From Candidatus Binatia bacterium (GTDB lineage Bacteria > Desulfobacterota > Binatia > HRBIN30 > BPIQ01), in assembly GCA_026004195.1 (NCBI GenBank), contig BPIQ01000002.1, positions 310,001-374,000 of the forward strand: a DNA stretch of 64,000 bases, written 5' to 3'. Position numbers and translations under genes: made by a program. Under the pieces are notes generated by a model. It was not told where the DNA came from. It worked only from the letters and a program-made list of their open reading frames with translations, and did no database searches. Position 1 is the first letter of the stretch. The number at the start of each line of letters is the position of its first letter. Below, piece after piece: positions 20,028 to 27,908 of this stretch.

Positions 20028-20028
20028 G

Positions 20029-20613
20029 CTACGAACCTTCGCTTTTTTCGTCCGGGAGCGCGTATACCGAGACGGCTCTTGTTCCATAGCGGCGTTCTCG
20101 GGTCAAACGAAGCTCCCCGTAACGGTCCTCCACGGGCTCGCGCGTCGTTCGGTGGACGGCCACCCAACCTCCGGGGCGCAGGAGACCCAGGCGGTCGAGA
20201 GCCCGGAGCGTCGGGCCCAGGAAACCCCGCTCGTAGGGAGGGTCGACGAAGACGCCGTCGAACTTCTCTCCCTGTGACGCCAGTCGGCGGAGAGCCGCCT
20301 CGACCGGCGCCTGCAGAACGCGCGCACGGTCGGCGAAACCGCAGCGGACAAGGTTCTCGCGCAACGTGCGCACGGCCACGGGGCTCTTCTCGACGAAGAC
20401 GACGAAGCCCGCGCCGCGGCTCAACGCCTCGATGCCGAGGCTTCCGGAGCCCGCGAAGAGGTCGAGGAGCCGCGCGTCCCCCAGGTCGAACCGGCTTCCG
20501 AGGATGTCGAAAAGAGCGCCCCGAAGCCGGCTCTCGGTGGGCCGGATGGCAAGGCCGCGGCCGACCCTGAGCGGCCGCCCCTTCGCCGTCCCCCCTAGAA
20601 CGCGCGTTGCCAC
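20029..20613 (-). CDS. rsmD: 16S rRNA (guanine966-N2)-methyltransferase
   Basis: RsmD methylates G966 of 16S rRNA. The 194-residue protein begins VATRVLGGTAKGRPLRV, has the conserved RPTESRLRGALFDIL, the SAM motif LLDLFAGSGSLGIEALSRG (49-67) and the catalytic DPPY (124-127). GTG 20613 is chosen because GGAGG lies just upstream and the family starts here. The open frame extending to 20877 is non-homologous. It precedes coaD by one base. Confidence 0.93.
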   Translation of the reverse strand: MATRVLGGTAKGRPLRVGRGLAIRPTESRLRGALFDILGSRFDLGDARLLDLFAGSGSLGIEALSRGAGFVVFVEKSPVAVRTLRENLVRCGFADRARVLQAPVEAALRRLASQGEKFDGVFVDPPYERGFLGPTLRALDRLGLLRPGGWVAVHRTTREPVEDRYGELRLTRERRYGTRAVSVYALPDEKSEGS

Positions 20614-20770
20614 CTGGCCTCCCCTCGCGCCTCTTGATGCAACGGAGCCTCCGTGCCTAGAAAGCCGTGCGCCCTCTTCCGCGCGCGTTCGAGCATGTGA
20701 CTTCTCCCGAGCCGAGACCGCACCGGCGCTCGACGGAGCCCCTGGCGGACGGAACTCGGCGGACCGAAAA

Positions 20771-21703
20771 ATGAAGAGTAGAGGACATCCTCGCCGAGCG
20801 AAAGCGGACACCGTGGTTACCTCCCGCTCGCGGGCCGAGATACGCTTTCCGGACCTGAGCGAGCGACGCGCGCTCAAGCTCGCTGCCGTAATGAACTACA
20901 CGGCGCTCACGCACTTCCGCGCGTGGCACCGTCGGATGGGCGCTCCGGACCTCTGGCCGCACGGAATCCTGACGCCACTGGTCTACGTCGAGCTCGAAAC
21001 CACCGACCTGCCCGTCGACTTCCGCGACCCCGTCCAGGTTCGCGGCAGGACGTATCTCGCGCGGGCGACGGACGATGCGGGAGAGACGACCCACATCCTC
21101 AGGTTCGGCGAGCACGAGATTTTCGCGGGGGCCGCTCTCGGAACCGCCGGATCGAAGCGGCGGGCGGGAGAAGAGGCCGGGCCGCGGCAAACGGGAGAAA
21201 GCCGCATTGCCGGGGCGAAGCTTCTCAACGTGTTCACGCGCTCGGACCCCGACCCCCGTCGCCGGAAGGTCTTGCGGCTCCCTCCCGAACTCGGCTGGGG
21301 AGAGGTTCCCTCCCGGATCCTCCCGTTTCCCCGACTCGAAGAGCATCTCCCCCCGGGGCCACCCGCAGCGACCGATGCCGCACGTGGGTACTGGCACTAC
21401 GGGCAGACCGACCCGAACGGGCACGTGACGGCAACCGAGTACTTGCGCCTCATGGAAAGCTTCGCCTACGAGCTTCTCGGGGAGCGCGGGTACGACCCGA
21501 GGCGGTGGTACGCCCGGCGCGCGCGCTGCTTTTTCCGCAAGCCCTGCTTCCGCGGCGAGTCGTACCGGAGAAGCGGCTGGTTCTTCGACGGGCCCGAGCC
21601 GAAGGTCGTGGGCGTCTTCTCGAAGGGCGAGGACCCGGGCACGAAACCCGCCGTGCTCGTCGAGATCGTTTTTGCGCGGCACGACGAGGCCCGTCCCTCG
21701 TGA
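20771..21703 (+). CDS. Probable hotdog-fold acyl thioesterase-like protein
   Basis: The protein has two regions that look like hotdog domains. The first (from LPVDFRDPVQVRGRTYLAR) and the second (YWHYGQTDPNGHVTATEYLR) resemble acyl-ACP or acyl-CoA thioesterases, in which HxDxNxHV-like motifs are catalytic. Here the motif is YGQTDPNGHV. The start is uncertain: ATG 20771 or GTG 20813 are both possible and neither has a strong ribosome site. It is divergent from rsmD and followed 10 bp later by the secreted-protein gene. Substrate and pathway are unknown. Confidence 0.55.
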   Translation: MKSRGHPRRAKADTVVTSRSRAEIRFPDLSERRALKLAAVMNYTALTHFRAWHRRMGAPDLWPHGILTPLVYVELETTDLPVDFRDPVQVRGRTYLARATDDAGETTHILRFGEHEIFAGAALGTAGSKRRAGEEAGPRQTGESRIAGAKLLNVFTRSDPDPRRRKVLRLPPELGWGEVPSRILPFPRLEEHLPPGPPAATDAARGYWHYGQTDPNGHVTATEYLRLMESFAYELLGERGYDPRRWYARRARCFFRKPCFRGESYRRSGWFFDGPEPKVVGVFSKGEDPGTKPAVLVEIVFARHDEARPS

Positions 21704-21713
21704 GGAAGCTCGC

Positions 21714-22250
21714 ATGAAAAAGCTCGGGCTTGCCCTTGCACTGCCGGTCTTCCCGGTGCTCGCCGCCTTCGTACCGCTCGCTTTCGCCCGCTCGGCACCG
21801 GTAAGCGCCACGGCCTCCGAGAACCCCCGGGCCGTCGAGATCCTCTCGCAGCGCGGTTACTGGACCGGCCTTCGCGGTCCCGACTTTCTCCGGGATGCGG
21901 AGGAAGGAACCTACTTCGTCGTGAGCGGCCGGCTCGAGAACCGGAGCGGACGGGCTCTTCTGGCCGTCAAGCTCGCCTACGAGCTTCTCGACGCCGAAGG
22001 CCACGTCGTCGCCTCCGAGTTCGGCTACAACCGGCGCGCCGAAGCTCTGCGGGAACCCGACTACGAGGCGGGCCGCCTCTCACTCGAAAGCCTCGGCGTC
22101 GAACCCCTCGGCTCGGGGGAAAGCGACGACTTCCGCATGCTCTTCCTCCGCGGCGACGTGCCGAGGTTCGAATCCTGGCGGGTGCGCGTCCTCGAGGTGC
22201 TGCCGGCGGGCGAGGTACTACCCACAGGCGAGAAAACCCGAAAGTACTGA
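21714..22250 (+). CDS. Secreted protein with FxLYD-like domain
   Basis: The 178-residue protein starts with a signal peptide (KKLGLALALPVFPVLAAFVP, cleavage near AFA-RS). The mature part resembles FxLYD or similar beta-sandwich domains that describe additive extracellular proteins: TYFVVSGRLENRSGRALLAV then KLAYELLDAEGHVVASEFGY. The last residues repeat LPAGEVLPTGE. No enzyme motif is seen. The last 192 bp are duplicated at 23549-23740. It probably converged directly with the methyltransferase gene before the insert arrived. Confidence 0.6.
   Translation: MKKLGLALALPVFPVLAAFVPLAFARSAPVSATASENPRAVEILSQRGYWTGLRGPDFLRDAEEGTYFVVSGRLENRSGRALLAVKLAYELLDAEGHVVASEFGYNRRAEALREPDYEAGRLSLESLGVEPLGSGESDDFRMLFLRGDVPRFESWRVRVLEVLPAGEVLPTGEKTRKY
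22059..22250. repeat. 192-bp direct repeat, copy 1
   Basis: This is the 3' end of the secreted-protein gene. It recurs at 23549-23740, exactly 1490 bp away, with the same length. Only five mismatches were counted, all in the last 45 bp. The two copies bracket a 1298-bp segment with the DUF433/DUF5615 pair. Confidence 0.9.
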
Positions 22251-22469
22251 GTCTCGTCAGCGGGTGCCACGTTCTGGCTCCCGCCCGTGTGCGCCCCATG
22301 CCTTGGCGATCAGCGGCCGGGCCGGAGGCCGCTCCGCTGCATCCGCTTCTTGGGCCGCCGCCCACTCGTAGAGAAACTCCGGGCCGAGTCCGCCCTGCGC
22401 GGCCGACGCACCGTGCCGGGTTCGACGGTGCAACGCAGCGGCTTTCGCTCGCCGCGCCGGATCCGCTTT

Positions 22470-22844
22470 TCAAGGAGCGTCCTTTTGCGATCTCGCCGCT
22501 CGCTGCCGGATGCGCACGGCTGCTGGAGTAATGACCGTGAAAGCCCCCTCCATCTCCTCACCGTGCGCGGCCAAGGCGGATGCCACGATTTCCGCTTTGC
22601 GCAAGGGAGAGATACCGGCAAGCCGAACGAGAACGACCCCCTTTCTCAGCCGGTCCTGACGGAACACAAGCTCGCCAAAGTCCTTGTCCGCCGTGAGCAA
22701 TATGGCTCCTTTCTGATTCGCCAAATCCACGACGACGTTGTCGGAAACCCCTGGCTCCATTTCGGCAACGTACCACACCTCGTGGCTTTGCCGCAGTCGT
22801 TCCACGATCGGGCCATCCACACCCTCGTCGGCCAAAATCTTCAC
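22470..22844 (-). CDS. DUF5615 PIN-like toxin candidate
   Basis: The 124-residue protein matches the DUF5615 PIN-like family: MKILADEGVDGPIVERLRQ, then VWYVAEMEPGVSDNVVVDLA, and GAILLTADKDFGELVF. The conserved aspartates (D6 in the first motif and TADKDFG) fit a PIN-type metal site. DUF5615 genes regularly follow DUF433 genes as presumed toxin and antitoxin. The start overlaps the DUF433 stop by 4 bases. Typical family length is about 115; the C-terminus here has a few extra basic residues. Confidence 0.8.
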   Translation of the reverse strand: MKILADEGVDGPIVERLRQSHEVWYVAEMEPGVSDNVVVDLANQKGAILLTADKDFGELVFRQDRLRKGVVLVRLAGISPLRKAEIVASALAAHGEEMEGAFTVITPAAVRIRQRAARSQKDAP

Positions 22845-23080
22845 GTCGGCGTCTCGATCGGGTACACGACATCGGCCCGCAAGACCTCGGCCGCAAAAGC
22901 GAATGCCGCTTGAATTGCCTCCCGTGTCAGCCGGGGATGGGCTTCGAGCAGCTCGTCGATGGTCTCACCGGCGGCAAGCTTCTCCAGAATGGATTCCACC
23001 GTGATCCGGGTTCCGGCGATCACCGGTTTCCCCAGCATGACGGAAGGATCCGAGACGATCCATTCTCTCCACGTTTTCAT
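22841..23080 (-). CDS. DUF433 antitoxin candidate
   Basis: The 79-residue protein has the DUF433 pattern: IVSDPSVMLGKPVIAGTRIT, then VESILEKLAAGETIDELLEA and HPRLTREAIQAAFAFAAEVL. DUF433 is a winged or tri-helical domain believed to act as the antitoxin and DNA-binding partner of DUF5615 or VapC-like toxins. It begins the two-gene unit, lies inside the segment bracketed by the 192-bp repeats, and runs opposite to the secreted-protein gene. Confidence 0.82.
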   Translation of the reverse strand: MKTWREWIVSDPSVMLGKPVIAGTRITVESILEKLAAGETIDELLEAHPRLTREAIQAAFAFAAEVLRADVVYPIETPT

Positions 23081-23548
23081 CGCTCGACTCCTCGTTCGTC
23101 GGGAAGGTGACCGGCCAGCTCTTGATTATCTCGTGCCTCGACAACCATGTCGGCGCCTGATTGTTCCCCGATAACAGCGTCGCCACCGTTTTCAAGAACT
23201 GCCCGTTCGGCTGACGCCCCACCGAATCGTCTCCACTTTACGCTTCCCGCTCCACTCTCTCCAGCGCCGCGACCTCCGAGCCTCCTCCCGCATCCGTCCC
23301 ACTACGAGCACCGGCATCTTTCCCACGGCCCGCTCCAACCCACGGCAAAATCCGTTTCGTCAAGGCAAGCACGCGTCAGGGCGTCTCCGAACGATCCCGT
23401 CCTTGCTACTGGTGGAGCTCTCGACCGGTCGCTTCCACCGTGTGGCAAATCTGCCTGGAGTCGAATCGCCGAGGTGCCGCTCGAGTAACCGGCTCACATG
23501 CCGGGTGGAATGCGGCGCCAGGAACCTCTGCGGCCGCCCGCGAACCGC
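23081..23548. other. Gene-free segment upstream of DUF433
   Basis: No frame in this 468-bp stretch resembles a known protein and no repeat or terminator was seen. It must contain the promoter of the DUF433/DUF5615 pair, although no clear -35/-10 was found. Base composition is lower in GC than the flanking genes, consistent with imported DNA. It ends at the second 192-bp repeat. Confidence 0.4.
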
Positions 23549-23740
23549 GACTACGAGGCGGGCCGCCTCTCACTCGAAAGCCTCGGCGTCGAACCCCTCG
23601 GCTCGGGGGAAAGCGACGACTTCCGCATGCTCTTCCTCCGCGGCGACGTGCCGAGGTTCGAATCCTGGCGGGTGCGCGTCCTCGAGGTGCTGCCTGCGGG
23701 CGAGGTGCTACCCGCGGGCGAGAAAACCAGAAAGTACTGA
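23549..23740. repeat. 192-bp direct repeat, copy 2, at the methyltransferase 3' end
   Basis: This is a second copy of the secreted-protein 3' end, here joined to the methyltransferase gene. On the minus strand its start gives QYFLVF, exactly the expected methyltransferase C-terminus. Copy 1 gives QYFRVF. The two genes therefore probably overlapped tail to tail in the ancestor, and this copy preserves that junction. A short variant of the sequence just before copy 1 (CTCTGCGG, GAACC) also precedes it. Confidence 0.85.
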
Positions 23741-24387
23741 TACGGCAGGAAGTCGAACTCCCGCTCGAGCCGGAACCCGGCCTCGGTCACCTCGCGCAGC
23801 ACGGTCTTGCGCGCCACTTTGTGTTCGGGCGAGGGCCCCACGGGGAGAGGCCGCTTGAAGTAGTCGATGACGACGAGACGCCCTCCCGGAGCGAGAGCAC
23901 GGGCGAGCTTGCGGAGGTATCGCGGCCGGTCGTCGAAGTGGTGGTAGGTGTTGACGACCAGGACCACGGCGAAGCGACCTTCGGGGAGAAACGGGTCGTC
24001 GCGAGCGGCGAGGACGGGCACGACGTTGCGGATTTGCTCGTTTCGGAGGTGCTCGATGAGCCGGTCGAGCTGCCTCGGTTCGATGTCGACGGCAAAGACG
24101 AGGCCACGGGGCACGGCACGGGCGAGCCGGCGCGTGAAATAACCCGGACCGCAACCCACGTCCGCCACCCAGTCGTCCTCCTCGAGGCCGAGAGCCCGCA
24201 CGACCTCGTCCGGCTTCTGGTACTCGTCCCTCTTCGGGTCCTCGAGGCGGCGGATGTAGGCGTCGAGGTCCTCTGGCCCGTGGGGGTCCCTGGGCCTCTC
24301 GGCGCCGAGGAGGACCAGGCACAGCAGCAGGAGAAGGCGAAGCCGGAGCGAACCTCGGGCCGGTAGTCGAACGCCAAAGAAGCGCAC
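23551..24387 (-). CDS. SAM-dependent methyltransferase with N-terminal signal sequence
   Basis: The protein has a class I methyltransferase core: VADVGCGPGYFTRRLARAVP (SAM site), VFAVDIEPRQL, VLAARDDPFLPEGRFAVVLV and LVVNTYHHFDDRPRYLRKL, then ALAPGGRLVVIDYF. It begins, if GTG 24387 is the start, with a hydrophobic LRLRLLLLLCLVLLGA signal or lipoprotein-like segment, so it may be exported, as related annotated methyltransferases appear to be. The family ends near FLPYQYFLVF; the further residues are antisense of the repeated segment. The substrate is unknown. Confidence 0.7.
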   Translation of the reverse strand: MRFFGVRLPARGSLRLRLLLLLCLVLLGAERPRDPHGPEDLDAYIRRLEDPKRDEYQKPDEVVRALGLEEDDWVADVGCGPGYFTRRLARAVPRGLVFAVDIEPRQLDRLIEHLRNEQIRNVVPVLAARDDPFLPEGRFAVVLVVNTYHHFDDRPRYLRKLARALAPGGRLVVIDYFKRPLPVGPSPEHKVARKTVLREVTEAGFRLEREFDFLPYQYFLVFSPAGSTSPAGSTSRTRTRQDSNLGTSPRRKSMRKSSLSPEPRGSTPRLSSERRPAS

Positions 24388-24565
24388 AGAGTGTTTCTGC
24401 TGCTTGCGGCTCTCCGGTGCAAGTCCGCGGTTCCACCGGAGCGCGCGGCCCGCGACGCGCTCCACCGACGGGGCCCCGGCCATTTATCTTCGCAGGAGGT
24501 ACGAGCGAAAATCTTGCTTTGTTCGGCCCGGTCGTCGAACGTGTGAGCAGAGGAGGAACGGAACC

Positions 24566-25153
24566 GTGCGTCTCTGGCTTATCGACGGTAGCTATCTCTA
24601 CACTGCCCAACGGTCGATCGACGACCGATACCAGTTCGACTACCTGAAGCTTCGCCGCAAACTCGAAGAAACGGGCACCATCTGGCGTGCCTACTACCTG
24701 AACGCAGCCCGAAACCCGTCGGCCACCTCGCAAGACCCCTTCCACACCTGGCTTCGGTCGGCGCCGCCACGCGGTCCTCAGATCATCACGAAAATCTATC
24801 CCCTACGACCGCTTCGAGCCGACCGCGCCTACTGCGAGCAGTGCCAGGCACAAGTAAGTGTCGCGTGTCCCAATTCACCCGATCACAGCCTGGGAAACGA
24901 AGAGCAAAAAGGCGTCGACGTCGGGATTGCCACGCTCGCACTCGTCCATCGCGACCGGTACGAGACGCTGCTGCTGTCCTCCGGCGACGCCGATCTCGTC
25001 GACGCGATCGAGTTCCTCTCGGAAGTGGGGAAACGAATCGAACTGGCCGTCTTCCACGAGGGCGTCTCCACCGAGCTCCAGGCCAGGGCGGACCGGGTGC
25101 ACTGGATCGACGACTTCGCCGACGAAGTCCGGCGAGACGACATGCGGAGATAG
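24566..25153 (+). CDS. NYN (PIN-like) domain protein
   Basis: The 195-residue protein carries a NYN/LabA-like domain: RLWLIDGSYLYTAQRSI (first acidic site), KGVDVGIATLALVHRDRYET and LLLSSGDADLVDAIEFLSEV (second site), then a C-terminal WIDDFADEV. Such proteins are RNA-processing nuclease candidates. Between them a CEQC and C-rich CPNSPDH element may bind zinc. GTG 24566 follows an AGAGGAGG site. It stands alone between the methyltransferase and a palindrome cluster. Confidence 0.75.
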   Translation: MRLWLIDGSYLYTAQRSIDDRYQFDYLKLRRKLEETGTIWRAYYLNAARNPSATSQDPFHTWLRSAPPRGPQIITKIYPLRPLRADRAYCEQCQAQVSVACPNSPDHSLGNEEQKGVDVGIATLALVHRDRYETLLLSSGDADLVDAIEFLSEVGKRIELAVFHEGVSTELQARADRVHWIDDFADEVRRDDMRR

Positions 25154-25252
25154 TCCGCACCGGTACAGCGAGCTTCGCCCCGCGCGAAACACCTCGCGGA
25201 AGGGCGGGCGGTAGAACTTCTCCCGTGCCGCGGGCGAATAGCGGCGCCACGT

Positions 25253-25361
25253 CGGAGGGACCCGCTCCGTCGGGTCCGCGTTCGTTCCTGGCACCGGACC
25301 CGATCGAACATGTGACGGCCAAGCCTCCCTCCCCCGGACGCGACCGAACGCGTCCCGCCGG
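25253..25361. repeat. Two palindromic (REP-like) elements between the NYN gene and hemQ
   Basis: The copy at 25253-25280 is inverted and has arms GGACCCG/CGGGTCC with loop ACGGAG. The copy at 25331-25361 is direct, with arms GGACGCG/CGCGTCC and a variant loop ACCGAA. Between them lie CGTTCG and CGAACA words like those in the 9401-9790 cluster. No coding sequence was found from 25154 to 25375. Confidence 0.75.
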
Positions 25362-25375
25362 ATCGGGCGTCCCAC

Positions 25376-26206
25376 CTAGAGCCGCAGCACCGACGCGAGG
25401 TCGTCGGGGCCGAACCGGAGGCCGACGTAGAAAGGACCGAACTCGGCGTAGACCGCGCTCGCGGGGTCGAACCGCATCTCGTAGACGACGTCGCGCACGC
25501 TCGCGAGGTCGCGGGCGAAGAGCGTGACGCCCCACTCCCAGTCGTCGAGCCCCGTGGCGCTCGTGATGAGCTGGGTCACGCGGTGCGCGAAACGCCGTCC
25601 GGTCTCGCCGTGGCCCGCCATGAGCCTTTTCCGCTCGCCGAAGGGTAGCGTGTACCAGTTGCGGCCGTCCGTCCGAGCTTTCCGCATCGGGTAGAAACAC
25701 AGCACCGTGAAGTCCCGCGGCAGTCGCGGGTGGACGCGCGCGTCGACGTACGCTTCCATGCGCTCGCGGAACTTCGCCACAGCCGCGGCGAATTCGGGGC
25801 TCGCAGGGTCCATTCCCTTCTCGTCCACGAGCTCCCGCGCGTAGTCCCCGGGTGTGGTCACGTACTCGGTCGCCTCGGAAATCGAGAGAAACGAGTAGAC
25901 CGGGACGAGACAGCGCCCGAACGTCGTGGCGGCGATCTCCTGCGAGAGAGCCTGGATCCTTCTCGCCTCGGGATGGACCGCCATGAAGCCCAGGTCCGCC
26001 TTCCCCACGACGGCGTTGGGGACGAGCTGCAAGCCCTCCTCGCCTGCACGGGACCGCATCCAGCCGGCGAACTCCTCGAGCGCCGCGGTCCTTCCGTTCG
26101 CGCCGAGACCCTCCCAGCGCCAGCGATCGATCCTGTAGTAGAGGTGAAGAACGGGCCAGCCCGTCCGGGTTTCCTTTGCTTCCACGGTGGCATCTACGTA
26201 GCGCAA
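25376..26206 (-). CDS. hemQ: Coproheme decarboxylase-type chlorite dismutase family protein
   Basis: HemQ decarboxylates coproheme to haem b in the coproporphyrin branch. The protein shows the family signatures PVYSFLSISEATEYVTTPGD, TVLCFYPMRKARTDGRNWYT, LPFGERKRLMAGHGETGRRF and TGLDDWEWGVTLFARD, and ends YAEFGPFYVGLRFG. These, and the absence of a distal arginine-type chlorite dismutase context, favour HemQ. The start is uncertain: TTG 26206 or GTG 26185. No hemH or hemY is in the window. It complements the tetrapyrrole block at 12-17 kb. Confidence 0.85.
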   Translation of the reverse strand: MRYVDATVEAKETRTGWPVLHLYYRIDRWRWEGLGANGRTAALEEFAGWMRSRAGEEGLQLVPNAVVGKADLGFMAVHPEARRIQALSQEIAATTFGRCLVPVYSFLSISEATEYVTTPGDYARELVDEKGMDPASPEFAAAVAKFRERMEAYVDARVHPRLPRDFTVLCFYPMRKARTDGRNWYTLPFGERKRLMAGHGETGRRFAHRVTQLITSATGLDDWEWGVTLFARDLASVRDVVYEMRFDPASAVYAEFGPFYVGLRFGPDDLASVLRL

Positions 26207-26287
26207 CGGGGACTTCCGAACAACTTCCGGAGCCGGGCGACATCAGGGATCGCGTGTGGTATGGCTCCCGGGCGAAAGGAGCGGGAG

Positions 26288-27232
26288 ATGCTGAAAAAAG
26301 CGCTGCTCGTCCTGGTCGTCGCGATCCTGGCCGTCGCCGGATGGGCCTGGTGGCGCGCCGGACACGTGGAACTCGAGAAAGTGCGGGACCACGTTTACAT
26401 GGTTCGCGGAATCGGCGGGAACGTCGCCATCCTCGATACGCCGCAGGGCTTCGTCGTGGTCGACACGATGACGTTCGTGCGGCAGGGACGAGCGATCCGG
26501 AAAAAGCTCCGGGAGATCGCCGACCGCCCGGTCGTGGCGATCCTGAACACCCACTACCACCTCGACCACACCCACGGGAACCCCGCCTTCGTGCCCGGGA
26601 CGAAGGTCGTCTCGACGAAGCGCACCCTCGAACATCTCCGGACGCTCGACGCCGACTACTGGGCCGAGCCACCGGCCAGCGAGCTGCTGCCGAACGACAC
26701 GTTCGAGACCGTCCACGTTCTCCAGCTCGGCGGAAAAACCGTTCGCTCCGCCCACCTGGGGCGCGGGCACACGGACGGCGACCTCGTGGCCCTCTTCGTC
26801 GAGGACCGCGTGCTCGTCGCGGGCGACCTTTTCTTCCACGGCCACTACCCGAACATCGACCTCGAGGCCGGAGGGTCCGTCCGCGAGTGGGTCGCGACGC
26901 TCGACCGGGTGCTCGAGCTCGACTTCGACGCCGTCATTCCCGGGCACGGCCCTCCCTCGGATCGGGAGGGACTCCGCCGCTTCCAGGAATTCTTGCGAAG
27001 CCTCTGGACGCAAACGGAGGAAGTGGTGCGCGGGGGCGGGACGCTCGAGGACGCGATCGCGAAGGTGGACCTAGAGCGCTTCGGTCTCAGGCCCCTCTGG
27101 TTCGCCCCCTACCTCAACCGGAAGTTCGTCATCCGGAGGGCCTTCGAAGAGGCTTCGTCGCAGCCACAGGAAAAACTCGCGGTTCCCCCTGGGGCCGCGG
27201 AGCGGAGACTCGAAGGAGCCGAGCACCCGTAA
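26288..27232 (+). CDS. Metallo-beta-lactamase fold hydrolase with N-terminal membrane anchor
   Basis: The 314-residue protein starts with one hydrophobic segment (ALLVLVVAILAVAGWAWW) and continues with an MBL fold: THYHLDHTHGN (metal motif), HLGRGHTDGD, VAGDLFFHGHYPN and VIPGHGPPSD. The motif is HxHxDH-like, with Y between the histidines. It resembles hydrolases of the quinoprotein-associated or SoxH-like type. AGGAGCGGGAG precedes the ATG. Its last 162 bp overlap the tlyA gene on the other strand. The substrate is unknown. Confidence 0.8.
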   Translation: MLKKALLVLVVAILAVAGWAWWRAGHVELEKVRDHVYMVRGIGGNVAILDTPQGFVVVDTMTFVRQGRAIRKKLREIADRPVVAILNTHYHLDHTHGNPAFVPGTKVVSTKRTLEHLRTLDADYWAEPPASELLPNDTFETVHVLQLGGKTVRSAHLGRGHTDGDLVALFVEDRVLVAGDLFFHGHYPNIDLEAGGSVREWVATLDRVLELDFDAVIPGHGPPSDREGLRRFQEFLRSLWTQTEEVVRGGGTLEDAIAKVDLERFGLRPLWFAPYLNRKFVIRRAFEEASSQPQEKLAVPPGAAERRLEGAEHP

Positions 27233-27886
27233 GCCCGAGTCGCGCGCGAACTCGGCGACCCCTTCGACCGCGCGCCGGATTTTCTCCTCGTCTCGTACCA
27301 CCCCTCCTTTGCCGACCTCTCCTTTGCCGACCTCGAACTGGGGCTTCACCAGAGCCAGGATTTCCGCGCCGGGCCGCAAAAGACCCGCCACGACGGGCAG
27401 GACGAGCCGGAGCGAGATGAAAGACACGTCGATCGCGGCGAGGTCGGGAGCGAAAGGCAGGTCCTCGGGACGCAGGTGCCTCGCGTTCTTGCGCTCGAAG
27501 AGAACGACGCGCGGGTCCTGTCGAAGCTTCCAGGCGAACTGGCCGTAGCCCACGTCCACGGCCACGACCCGCGCCGCCCCGCGCCGGAGAAGGCAGTCCG
27601 TGAAGCCCCCGGTCGAGGCTCCGACGTCGAGGCAAGACCGTCCTTCCACCCCGATCCCCCAGTGGTCGAGCGCGGCGGCGAGCTTCTCCCCGCCGCGGCT
27701 CACGTAAGGCGAGGGCTCTTCCGCCTCGAGCGGAGCGTCGGAGGGGACGAGCGTGCCGGGCTTGTCGACGACCCGCCCCGCCACACGCACCCGGCCCGCC
27801 CGCACGAGCCTCTGCGCCCGCTCCCGGTTCGGGGCGAGGCCGCGGAGAACGAGGAGGCGGTCGAGTCGTTCTTTCGGGGCGCCCAC
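27071..27886 (-). CDS. tlyA: TlyA-type rRNA 2'-O-methyltransferase / hemolysin A family
   Basis: TlyA proteins combine an S4 RNA-binding domain (about 1-60: RLDRLLVLRGLAPNRERAQR, VRAGRVRVAGRVVDKPG) with an FtsJ-type methyltransferase (CLDVGASTGGFTDCLLRRGA, VDVGYGQFAWKLRQDPRV, IDVSFISLRLVLP, LVKPQFE). It probably methylates ribosomal RNA. The usual end is near NREFFLWL; the last 27 residues are antisense to the MBL gene. The GTG start is 22 bp after ispA. In many deltaproteobacteria dxs lies between ispA and tlyA; it is absent here. Confidence 0.9.
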   Translation of the reverse strand: MGAPKERLDRLLVLRGLAPNRERAQRLVRAGRVRVAGRVVDKPGTLVPSDAPLEAEEPSPYVSRGGEKLAAALDHWGIGVEGRSCLDVGASTGGFTDCLLRRGAARVVAVDVGYGQFAWKLRQDPRVVLFERKNARHLRPEDLPFAPDLAAIDVSFISLRLVLPVVAGLLRPGAEILALVKPQFEVGKGEVGKGGVVRDEEKIRRAVEGVAEFARDSGLRVLGSFESPLRGPRGNREFFLWLRRSLFEGPPDDELPVEVGGEPEGPETEAL

Positions 27887-27908
27887 CGGCGAAAACTTCT
27901 CCCGAGCT

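Noticed and set aside
22158-22185. tRNA T-arm-like sequence (GGTTCGAATCC) in the 192-bp repeat
   Set aside because: It is inside an intact coding frame, and no acceptor, D-arm or anticodon arm surrounds it.
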